A DNA stretch of 64,000 bases from Streptomyces rimosus (GTDB lineage Bacteria > Actinomycetota > Actinomycetes > Streptomycetales > Streptomycetaceae), in NCBI RefSeq assembly GCF_008704655.1, contig NZ_CP023688.1, forward strand, positions 7,880,501 to 7,944,500. Direction: 5' to 3'. The notes below the pieces were generated by a model, which ran no database searches, was not told where the DNA came from, and was given only the letters and a program-made list of their open reading frames with translations. Shown here piece after piece: positions 34,585 to 41,392 of the stretch (the first letter of the stretch is position 1; every line of letters begins with the position of its first letter). The position numbers were made by a program, and so were the translations under genes.

Positions 34585-35610
34585 TCATTCCCACGCCACC
34601 GCGAACGCGCGGGCCGGGTTCGTCGTGAAGATCCGCTGTACCAGCGCCTCGTCCAGATCGAGTTCGAGCCGGGGACGCAACCGGCGCAGCAGGTAGGGCA
34701 TGCCGGGGCCGCCGTTCACCGAGCGGGCCGCCGCGGTCGTCGTGTCGCCGCCGATCAGCAGCCGGTCCCCGAACCCGGCGTCCGCGAGCGCGGCCAGGGC
34801 GTCCGGGAGCCGCCAGTCCGTGGCGTGGTTGGCGCGCGAGGGCCCGTCGAAGGCCAGGTAGGCCCCGGCCGCGGCGGCCTGCCGGTGGACGACGAGGTCG
34901 GGCGAGCGGTTGAGATGGCCCAGGAGCACGCGCTCCGGCGGCACCGCCAACTGGCCGCACAGCAGGTCGAGTACGTCCAACGCGCCGGTGCCCAGCTCCA
35001 GGTGGATGCCGATGGGGGCGCCGGTGGCGTGGTGGGCCTCGGCCGCGGCGGCCATGGTGTGGCGGGCGTGCGCGTCCAGGCCGTGGAAGCCACCGGCGAC
35101 CTTGATCATGCCGGCCCGCACGGCAGCCCCGTCGGCAGTTTCCGGGCCGTCACCCCAGGTGCCGCCCGAACCCCCTCCCCACCTGCCGATCCCCACCGTC
35201 AGCTCCGTCACGAACAGCTCGGCGAGGTCGCCCGGTGCGGCAGCACCGGCCGCCGTCCCCCGCACCCGCTCCAGCACCTCGGGCGCGTAATGCACCGCCT
35301 GGTGCATCCCGGTCGCGGCGACGATCCGTACGCCCGACTCCGCGGCCAGGCGCGGAAGTTCCGCGGCGCGCCGCCCCATTCCGTACGGCGTCCACTGGAT
35401 CACCGTGTCGCCGCCCGCCTCCCGGAAGGCGCGCAGCTCGGCCGCCGCCGCGCCGGTGTCGGCCAGTTCCTGGCCGGGGAGCATCGGGCTGCGCAGGAAG
35501 AGGTGGTCGTGGGCGTCGCAGATGCCGAGGCCGGCGGGGGAGACGTCGCCGGAGACGGTACGGACGGTGGGTTCCGGGCGGGCGCCGGCGTTCTCCGGCA
35601 GCTCGGTCAC
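34585..35610 (-). CDS. Phosphotriesterase-family amidohydrolase
   Basis: A 341-residue TIM-barrel metal hydrolase. All ligands of the binuclear centre appear in order: HxH in CDAHDHLFLRSP (near 33), the Lys carbamylated in the family in GMIKVAGGF (near 166), His in IGIHLELG (near 200), His in LLGHLNRSPDL (near 228) and Asp in LIGGDTTTAA (near 288). The family includes phosphotriesterases, lactonases and carboxylesterase-like enzymes; the natural substrate here is unknown. GTG at 35610 overlaps the DUF4865 stop (GTGA), so translation is coupled. Confidence 0.88.
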   Translation of the reverse strand: MTELPENAGARPEPTVRTVSGDVSPAGLGICDAHDHLFLRSPMLPGQELADTGAAAAELRAFREAGGDTVIQWTPYGMGRRAAELPRLAAESGVRIVAATGMHQAVHYAPEVLERVRGTAAGAAAPGDLAELFVTELTVGIGRWGGGSGGTWGDGPETADGAAVRAGMIKVAGGFHGLDAHARHTMAAAAEAHHATGAPIGIHLELGTGALDVLDLLCGQLAVPPERVLLGHLNRSPDLVVHRQAAAAGAYLAFDGPSRANHATDWRLPDALAALADAGFGDRLLIGGDTTTAAARSVNGGPGMPYLLRRLRPRLELDLDEALVQRIFTTNPARAFAVAWE

Positions 35611-36191
35611 CACTGGGTACCCGCCGGAAGCCGGTCGGCGCCGGGCGCGGACAGGTGGAGCACCTGGTAGCGCTCCCCGTCCGCCTCGGGGGCGGCGTCC
35701 TCCCACAGGGTGAAGCGCACCAGTTCCCAGTGCCGGGGGTCGATCCCCAGTGCTGTCGTGTGCACGCCGTCCGTACGGGCCAGCCGCCGCTGCTCGGTCA
35801 CCGCTTCCTCGACGGCGGTGGCCGGATCCGTACCCTCGGCGAGCGTGTGCGTATGACGTACGAAGCAGCGGGGGACCGCCCCGGCCGACGGGCCGCGTTC
35901 GTGGTGGACGCCCATCCAGTGCTGCACGACGGGGCGCCCGAAGTCGCGGATGACGCCACGGAATCCGTCACCGAGGAGGAAGCGGTGCATCGCCGGGGCG
36001 TCGGCCCAGAGGTAGAACGGCGCATATTGATTGACGGGCGAACCGTCGATCCCGCGTTCGCGGATGCCGTACGCCTTGATCCCGAGGCCGTCGTAGGCGT
36101 CGAGGAGATGGCCCCGGGTGCGTACCCGGTCGCGGATGATGTCCATGTCGTAGTCGGCGGGCAGGGTGACGGCGTACTGCAAGGCGTGCAC
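35607..36191 (-). CDS. DUF4865 family protein
   Basis: A 194-residue protein with the family start HALQYAVTLPADYDMDIIRDR and a conserved GIKAYGIRERG and PFYLWADAPAMHRFLLGDGF. The fold is probably a ferredoxin-like (dimeric alpha/beta barrel) monooxygenase-type fold. No catalytic residues are known to me. GTG at 36191 has AGGAG six bases upstream. It sits between the cupin and the phosphotriesterase-like gene in a tight operon (35-base gap, then 4-base overlap). Confidence 0.8.
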   Translation of the reverse strand: MHALQYAVTLPADYDMDIIRDRVRTRGHLLDAYDGLGIKAYGIRERGIDGSPVNQYAPFYLWADAPAMHRFLLGDGFRGVIRDFGRPVVQHWMGVHHERGPSAGAVPRCFVRHTHTLAEGTDPATAVEEAVTEQRRLARTDGVHTTALGIDPRHWELVRFTLWEDAAPEADGERYQVLHLSAPGADRLPAGTQW

Positions 36192-36226
36192 GAAAGCTCC
36201 TGAAGGTGGGCAGGGGAGAGCGGGCT

Positions 36227-36619
36227 TCACTCGGGGCGGGCGTCGTCGACCAGGCAGCCCCATTCCGTGGTCGTGCCGTCGGCCGCCGCCTCGACCACGG
36301 CGAGGTGGGTCATGAACGTGCCGGGCGCGGCACCGTGCCAGTGCCAGGTGCCCGCGGGGGTCCACACCGTGTCGCCGGCCCTGATCTCCTCGACCGGGCC
36401 GCCCCGGCGCTGCACCAGGCCGGTGCCCTCGGTGACGTACAGGACCTGGCCGTGCGGGTGGCGGTGCCAGGCGGTACGGGCGCCGGGCGCGAAATGGACG
36501 CTGAACATGCGCAGCCGGGACGGCGCGGGCGGCGCCGCCAGTTCGTCCAGCCACACGGTGCCGGTGAAGTGCTCGGCCGGGCCGGGACGGCTGTCCGGGC
36601 GGCTACGGGTGATCTCCAT
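36227..36619 (-). CDS. Small cupin-domain protein
   Basis: A 130-residue single-domain cupin. Motif 1 appears as WHRHPHGQVLYVTEGTG (near 50, metal ligands His, His, Glu) and motif 2 as PAGTWHWHGAA (near 90). Possible dioxygenase, isomerase or sugar-epimerase-like activity; the pocket cannot be assigned. ATG at 36619. In the TetR-led operon: 54 bases after TetR, 35 bases before DUF4865. Confidence 0.85.
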   Translation of the reverse strand: MEITRSRPDSRPGPAEHFTGTVWLDELAAPPAPSRLRMFSVHFAPGARTAWHRHPHGQVLYVTEGTGLVQRRGGPVEEIRAGDTVWTPAGTWHWHGAAPGTFMTHLAVVEAAADGTTTEWGCLVDDARPE

Positions 36620-36673
36620 GGGTGATGTCGTTCCGTTCTCGGTGAGCCGGTGAGCCGGTGAGTCGGCGGGCCG

Positions 36674-37255
36674 TCAGGCGCCGTGCGGGGTACGGGTGGT
36701 GCGCGCCGTGAGGAGGGCGAGCACGCCGTGTACGGCGGTGTCGAAGGGGGCGGGCGACTCCGCGGCGCGGGCCAGTACGTAACCGCCCTGCACGGTGGCG
36801 ACCACGGCCGCGGCCGTGCCGTCCGGGTCCAGTTCCGCGTCGAACTCGCCCTGCTCCAGGCCCTCCCGGAGGATTCCGGCGATCCGGCCGCGCAGCCAGT
36901 CCAGCGTCTCGAACACCGGCTGCCGCAGCGCCGGGTCGGCGATGACGTCGGGGTCCATGGTCAGCCGGCCCACCGGGCAGCCGCGCAGCACGTCGCGCTC
37001 GCGCAGCAGGTAGGCCCGCACCCGGTCGTACGCGCCGCCCTCGCCGGACAGGGCCGTCTCGGCGGTGGCCCGCATGGTCTGCGCGGTCCGGCGGATGGCG
37101 GCGAGCGCGAGGTCGGACTTGCCCGCGAAGTGGTGGTACATGCTGCCCTGGCCGACGCCCGCGCGCTGCAGGATCGCCTTCGGGCTGGTGCCGGTGAAAC
37201 CGCGCTCCCACAGGAGCTCCCGGGTGCTCTCGATGAGCCGTTCGGAGGTGGTCAT
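36674..37255 (-). CDS. TetR-family transcriptional regulator
   Basis: A 193-residue TetR/AcrR repressor: N-terminal helix-turn-helix (MTTSERLIESTRELLWERGF, then SPKAILQRAGVGQGSMYHHFAGK) and a helical ligand domain of the LmrA/YxaF-like (TetR_C) type with RGCPVGRL. ATG at 37255 is used; ATG at 37270 would fall inside the operator. A 22-bp palindrome begins 7 bases upstream and lies between a TTGATC -35 and the start codon, so autorepression is likely. It heads the cupin - DUF4865 - phosphotriesterase-like operon. Confidence 0.9.
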   Translation of the reverse strand: MTTSERLIESTRELLWERGFTGTSPKAILQRAGVGQGSMYHHFAGKSDLALAAIRRTAQTMRATAETALSGEGGAYDRVRAYLLRERDVLRGCPVGRLTMDPDVIADPALRQPVFETLDWLRGRIAGILREGLEQGEFDAELDPDGTAAAVVATVQGGYVLARAAESPAPFDTAVHGVLALLTARTTRTPHGA

Positions 37256-37262
37256 GACCTCA

Positions 37263-37284
37263 CTGTACATACCAGTAGTTACAG
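37263..37284. promoter_or_regulatory. TetR operator candidate
   Basis: A 22-bp imperfect palindrome with arms CTGTACATAC and GTAGTTACAG (8 of 10 positions match), two central bases. It lies between a minus-strand -35 (TTGATC, 37291-37286) and the tetR start at 37255, overlapping the -10 region. Confidence 0.65.
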
Positions 37285-37475
37285 AGATCAACAGAGGGGC
37301 CGGACGGAAGGCGCCGCGCGTGTACTTCCCTGGTGGTACACGCGGTGCCGTCGGCCGTACGACGCCCCGCGGCCCCCGGCGGAGCAGGCTCGACAGGGAC
37401 GACACCGGACCGCGCCGGGCCCGTGCGCACGACGGGCGCCGGGCGCGCGGCACCTACCGAGAAGGAGCTGACCCC

Positions 37476-37790
37476 ATGTTCGAACTGGCACACCCGTGGA
37501 CCGGCGGCCCCGGCCCCTGGTTCCTGCTCTTCCCGCTGTTCTGGGCGGCCGTCGTGTTCGGCGTGATCACGCTGCTGCGGCGCACCGTGTGGCGCGGGCG
37601 CGGCCCCTGGCAGCGGTTCGGCGGCCCCGGGGGCACCGCGCCGGGGCCGGCGGGCGGCGCGGACCCGTCGCCGATCGACCTGCTCGCCCGGCGCTTCGCG
37701 ACGGGGGAGATCGACGAGGACGAGTACTGGCGCCGGCTCTCCGTACTGGACGAGCGGTTCGGCGCCGGACGCAAGGGCAGCGCGATGTGA
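37476..37790 (+). CDS. SHOCT-domain membrane protein
   Basis: A 104-residue protein with one strong membrane helix (about 14-35, WFLLFPLFWAAVVFGVITLL) and a C-terminal SHOCT motif (SPIDLLARRFATGEIDEDEY, then WRRLSVL). SHOCT motifs are short oligomerisation modules. Function unknown. ATG at 37476 with AAGGAG eight bases upstream. Divergent from tetR. Confidence 0.82.
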   Translation: MFELAHPWTGGPGPWFLLFPLFWAAVVFGVITLLRRTVWRGRGPWQRFGGPGGTAPGPAGGADPSPIDLLARRFATGEIDEDEYWRRLSVLDERFGAGRKGSAM

Positions 37791-37860
37791 GCGCCGCGCC
37801 CCGGAGGTCGGCCGCGCACCGCAACGATGCGCGGCGGACCGGACCGGTGGCCGGACCCCT

Positions 37861-38409
37861 TCAAACGACCCCGGCGCCCCGTACCCGCGTACGGGTGTCC
37901 AGCGGTGCGCGCAGGGGCGGTTCGACGGGGGAGTGCGCCGGTTCGCGCGGCAGCGCGCCGCGGGCGCACGACGAGCGCCCCGCCGCCGCACGGCGTACGG
38001 ACTCCTCGGGCGCGAGCGTGAGCGTGGGGAGTGTGAACCACACGACCTTGCCGCCGCCGTCCGGGCGCACCCCCCAACTCTCGCTGAGGGCCGCGATCAG
38101 CGACAGCCCGCGGCCCTCGGTGTCGAGGGCGCCGGCCGTCCGTACCCGGGGCAGCCGCGGATCCAGGTCGCGCACCGAGACCGTCAACTGATCCAGGAGG
38201 ACGAGCAGTTCGACGGTGCACTGCTTGCTGGGCATGGCATGCTGGTGCACATTGGCCAGTAGCTCGGTCACCCCGAGCGCGGCCGGGTCTATCAAGGCGT
38301 CTAGACGCCAGTAGCGGAGCTGCGCCGATACGATGCGGCGCACCTGGCCGATCCGTGCCGGAAGGGCCTGTAGCTCCACCGTGCAGTGTCTGCTGGGCTG
38401 CCTGATCAC
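37861..38409 (-). CDS. RsbW-type ATP-binding protein (anti-sigma-factor-like kinase)
   Basis: A 182-residue GHKL ATPase without a sensor or dimerisation domain. The N box is ALGVTELLANVHQHA (near 48), the G1 box is degenerate (VRDLDPRLP) and the lid contains TEGRGLSLIAALSESWGV. A roughly 45-residue Arg/Pro tail follows. Such proteins bind sigma factors and phosphorylate STAS antagonists in Streptomyces. The usual DxGxG motif is replaced by DLDPR, as in many Streptomyces paralogues. GTG at 38409 follows AGGGAG. A BldD-like box lies upstream. Confidence 0.82.
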   Translation of the reverse strand: MIRQPSRHCTVELQALPARIGQVRRIVSAQLRYWRLDALIDPAALGVTELLANVHQHAMPSKQCTVELLVLLDQLTVSVRDLDPRLPRVRTAGALDTEGRGLSLIAALSESWGVRPDGGGKVVWFTLPTLTLAPEESVRRAAAGRSSCARGALPREPAHSPVEPPLRAPLDTRTRVRGAGVV

Positions 38410-38492
38410 GACCGCGACTCCCTGATGAGGTCGGGCGCCCTCGTGCGACGGGGGCGAAGATCGGATCCAGCGATGCCGCCTTCCACCACAGT

Positions 38493-38507
38493 GTCACCGC
38501 TGGTGAA
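38493..38507. promoter_or_regulatory. BldD-like box
   Basis: gTcACcgctgGTgAa fits the BldD consensus nTnACnCwGnGTnAn in all flanking positions but not the central C and G. AGTGA lies a few bases downstream. It is 84 bases upstream of the RsbW-type gene start. Confidence 0.35.
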
Positions 38508-38580
38508 CCCTCAGTGATACGAGTCCAGGGTCGTCCCACCAGTGCGCTCCCGCAACCGCACCGTCCCCCGAAAGACCCTG

Positions 38581-38871
38581 TCAGGCGCGCGCGGAGCGCG
38601 CCGCGCGTACGGCATCCAGGAAGCGGTCCGGGGTGCCCAGCGTCAGCGAGTAACGGTGTCCGTTCATCATGGCGAGTGCCCGGTCGCGGGCCGCGAACAG
38701 CGGTTTGTGCGCCTGTACGGCCTGGACCGGCGCGCTGTCTATCTCGGTGCCGTAACTCGTGAGCAGGGCCAGCCTGCCGTCCTTGATCACTACCTGGCCC
38801 GCCCGGGTGAGCGACCGGAGCAGCCCTCTCTCTATCCGCACCCCGGTGGCGTTGAATTCGGGCTCCGCCAT
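38581..38871 (-). CDS. Small conserved hypothetical protein
   Basis: A 96-residue soluble protein (MAEPEFNATGVRIERG start) with alternating hydrophobic strands (RAGQVVIKDGRLALLTSYG) and a C-terminal helix. No motif recognised. ATG at 38871 has AGGAG nine bases upstream; a longer frame starts at 38916. Divergent from the cysteine-synthase-fold gene. The 5' gap 38872-39114 carries a candidate promoter for that gene. Confidence 0.65.
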   Translation of the reverse strand: MAEPEFNATGVRIERGLLRSLTRAGQVVIKDGRLALLTSYGTEIDSAPVQAVQAHKPLFAARDRALAMMNGHRYSLTLGTPDRFLDAVRAARSARA

Positions 38872-39032
38872 GGCGATCTCCTCCTTGGCACGACGGCGTG
38901 CGGTCCGCACCCGCACCCTCGGTGCGCAGTCTGCCTCCGTCGTGCCCTGCGCACCAGTACCCCTTGGCCAAAGCTCGCCGCCAGCTTTTCCCCAGGCTCT
39001 GCTTGGGGTCGCCCAAAGGGTTGTTTATGCAG

Positions 39033-39061
39033 GTGAGAAGCGTGTTGCGGGTGGTTATAGT
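39033..39061 (+). promoter_or_regulatory. Candidate promoter of the cysteine-synthase-fold gene
   Basis: GTGAGA (39033-39038), 17 bases, TATAGT (39056-39061). The -10 is strong, the -35 weak. Confidence 0.45.
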
Positions 39062-39114
39062 CGGGACAGGCCCGGCGGTCAGCGCGGGCTCCGTACGACG
39101 TCGGGAGCACGCCG

Positions 39115-40272
39115 ATGAGCACCGCACAGTCACCAGCCGACCGCCCGGAGCGGGTGCACGGGAGCGGCTGCCCGATGCCGACCGTGGACGTCGACCGCAG
39201 TGATCCGGACTACCGGTCCTGGCTGAAAGAAGCCGTCCGCAAGGTCCAGGCGGACGCCAACCGGACGGCGGACACCCATTTGCTGCGCTTCCCGCTGCCG
39301 GAGGAGTGGGGCATCGACCTGTACCTGAAGGACGAGTCGACCCATCCCACCGGCAGCCTCAAGCACCGGCTGGCCCGCTCGCTGTTCCTCTACGGTCTGT
39401 GCAACGGCTGGATCCGGCCCGGCAAGCCCGTCATCGAGTCCTCCAGCGGCTCCACCGCGGTCTCCGAGGCGTACTTCGCGAGCCTGATCGGCGTGCCCTT
39501 CATCGCGGTGATGCCCGCCACGACCAGCCGCGAGAAGACCCGGCTGATCGAGTTCCACGGCGGCCGCTGCCACCTCGTGGACGATCCGCGGACCGTCTAC
39601 GCGGTCTCCGCCGAACTCGCGGCGGAATCCGGCGGGCACTACATGGATCAGTTCACCTACGCCGAACGGGCGACGGACTGGCGCGGCAACAACAACATCG
39701 CCGAGTCGATCTACCAGCAGCTGCGGCTGGAGCGCTATCCGGAGCCCGCCTGGATCGTCGCCACGGCCGGTACCGGCGGCACCTCCGCGACCATCGCCCG
39801 CTATGTGCACTACATGCAGTACGACACCCGCATCTGCGTGCCCGACCCGGAGAACTCCTGCTTCTTCGACGGCTGGCGCACCGGCGACGCGAAGACGGAC
39901 TGCGCCACCGCCTCGCGCATCGAGGGCATCGGGCGCCCGCGCATGGAGCCCAGCTTCGTGCCCGGCGCCATCGACCGGATGATGAAGGTCCCGGACGCGG
40001 CGAGCGTGGCGGCCGTACGGGCCCTGGAGCGGGCCATCGGGCGCAAGGCGGGCGGCTCGACGGGGACCGGGCTGTGGAGCGCGCTGAAGATCGTCGCGGA
40101 GATGGTCGCCGAGGGGCGCACCGGCTCGGTCGTCACGCTGCTCTGCGACCCCGGCGACCGCTACCTGGACAAGTACTACTCGGACAACTGGCTGGCCGAC
40201 CAGGGCCTGGACATCGCGCCGTACGCGGCCACGATCGACCACTTCCTGGAGACCGGCGTCTGGCCCGGCTGA
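39115..40272 (+). CDS. PLP-dependent cysteine synthase-fold enzyme, Cds1-like
   Basis: A 385-residue fold-type-II PLP enzyme. The Schiff-base Lys is in [11 protein letters not shown] (near 81), the phosphate-binding Asn/Ser region in [15 protein letters not shown], and the glycine loop in [15 protein letters not shown]. It is longer than CysK/CysM and matches the actinobacterial branch of M. tuberculosis Rv3684 (Cds1), a cysteine desulfhydrase making H2S and pyruvate, so degradation rather than synthesis is likely. ATG at 39115. Monocistronic; a hairpin separates it from the convergent DeoR gene. Confidence 0.85.
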   Translation: MSTAQSPADRPERVHGSGCPMPTVDVDRSDPDYRSWLKEAVRKVQADANRTADTHLLRFPLPEEWGIDLYLKDESTHPTGSLKHRLARSLFLYGLCNGWIRPGKPVIESSSGSTAVSEAYFASLIGVPFIAVMPATTSREKTRLIEFHGGRCHLVDDPRTVYAVSAELAAESGGHYMDQFTYAERATDWRGNNNIAESIYQQLRLERYPEPAWIVATAGTGGTSATIARYVHYMQYDTRICVPDPENSCFFDGWRTGDAKTDCATASRIEGIGRPRMEPSFVPGAIDRMMKVPDAASVAAVRALERAIGRKAGGSTGTGLWSALKIVAEMVAEGRTGSVVTLLCDPGDRYLDKYYSDNWLADQGLDIAPYAATIDHFLETGVWPG

Positions 40273-40278
40273 GGCGGT

Positions 40279-40299
40279 CCCCGGGGCGGGGGCCCGGGG
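40279..40299. terminator. Bidirectional hairpin between convergent genes
   Basis: Perfect 7-bp stem CCCCGGG / CCCGGGG with a 7-base G-rich loop, embedded in a longer TGAGGC...GCCTCA outer pairing, between the Cds1-like gene and the DeoR gene. Confidence 0.5.
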
Positions 40300-40309
40300 C
40301 GGCGGTGCC

Positions 40310-41152
40310 TCAGAGGTCCGTACCGTCGCCCGGCTCGCCCGCGACGACCAGCTCCGGCGGCAGCTCCGCGATCTCCTCGCGGGCCTGCGCCGACAGCCCC
40401 CGGTCCGTCACCAGCACGTCCACGTCCTCCAGCGAGGCGAAGGAACTGAGCCCGACCGTGCCCCACTTGGTGTGGTCGGCCACCACCACGACGCGGCGGG
40501 CGGAGCGCACGAAGTGGCGGTTGGTCTCCGCCTCGGCGAGGTTGGGCGTGGACAGCCCGGCCTCCACGGATATGCCGTGCACGCCCAGGAACAGCACGTC
40601 GAAGTGGAGCGAGCGGATCGCGGCGTCCGCGACCGGCCCCACCAGGGTGTCCGAGGGGGTGCGCACGCCGCCGGTCAGCACCACCGTCGCCGCACCCGCC
40701 CGGGGCGCCGCGCCGCCGGCCGCGGCCCGCTGCGCGTTGTAGAACACATCGGCCACCCGCACCGAGTTGGTGACCACCGTCAGGTCCGGCACCTCCAGCA
40801 GCTGCTGGGCCAGCGCGAACGCGGTGGTGCCGCCCGCCAGGGCGATGGCGCCGCCGGGCGCGGCCATCCGGGCCGCCGCCTTGGCGATGTCCTCCTTGGC
40901 GCTCAGCTCCAGCCCCGACTTGGCCTCGAAGCCCGGCTCGTGGCTGCTCGGCTCGCTGACCGGCACCGCCCCGCCGTGCACCTTCTCGACCATGCCCTGC
41001 CGGGCGAGCGCGTCCAGGTCGCGCCGGACCGTCATGTCCGAGACGTTGAGCCTGCGGGTCAGCTCGTTCACGCGGACGCCCCCGCGCCGTCTGACCTCGT
41101 CGAGGATCAGAGCGCGACGCTGCTCCGCGAGGAGGTTCTGGTTGTCGCTCAC
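40310..41152 (-). CDS. DeoR/GlpR-family transcriptional regulator
   Basis: A 280-residue repressor: DeoR helix-turn-helix (EQRRALILDEVRRRGGVRVN, then RLNVSDMTVRRDLDAL) and a DeoRC sensor domain (IALAGGTTAFALAQQL, VTNSVRVADVF, LTGGVRTPSDTLVGP, HFDVLFLGVHGIS, ADHTKWG). These regulators sense phosphorylated sugars. A short Ala/Gly-rich insert (RAAAGGAAPRAG) lies before VVLTGG. GTG at 41152. No sugar operon is adjacent; it is divergent from the membrane hydrolase gene with a 240-base gap that holds nothing more I can support. Confidence 0.88.
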   Translation of the reverse strand: MSDNQNLLAEQRRALILDEVRRRGGVRVNELTRRLNVSDMTVRRDLDALARQGMVEKVHGGAVPVSEPSSHEPGFEAKSGLELSAKEDIAKAAARMAAPGGAIALAGGTTAFALAQQLLEVPDLTVVTNSVRVADVFYNAQRAAAGGAAPRAGAATVVLTGGVRTPSDTLVGPVADAAIRSLHFDVLFLGVHGISVEAGLSTPNLAEAETNRHFVRSARRVVVVADHTKWGTVGLSSFASLEDVDVLVTDRGLSAQAREEIAELPPELVVAGEPGDGTDL

Positions 41153-41392
41153 CCCGGCCTGTCCCTTCCGCCCGGCTGCCGTTTCGCCCTCATCCTCGCA
41201 CGCGGTTGCGGGGCATCAGCCCCGATGGGGTGGGGTGCGCGGCAGCGGAAGGGGGAAAGAAGCAGGCGCGAGGGACGCCTGGGCCGCGGACGCGGGTCCT
41301 CGTGCGCCCTTGAACATGACATGACAGCCGCTTCGCCGCCGGGTACCGTGCAGGCGCCGGGCGGCACCGCACGGCATCGGGGGAAGGACCAC

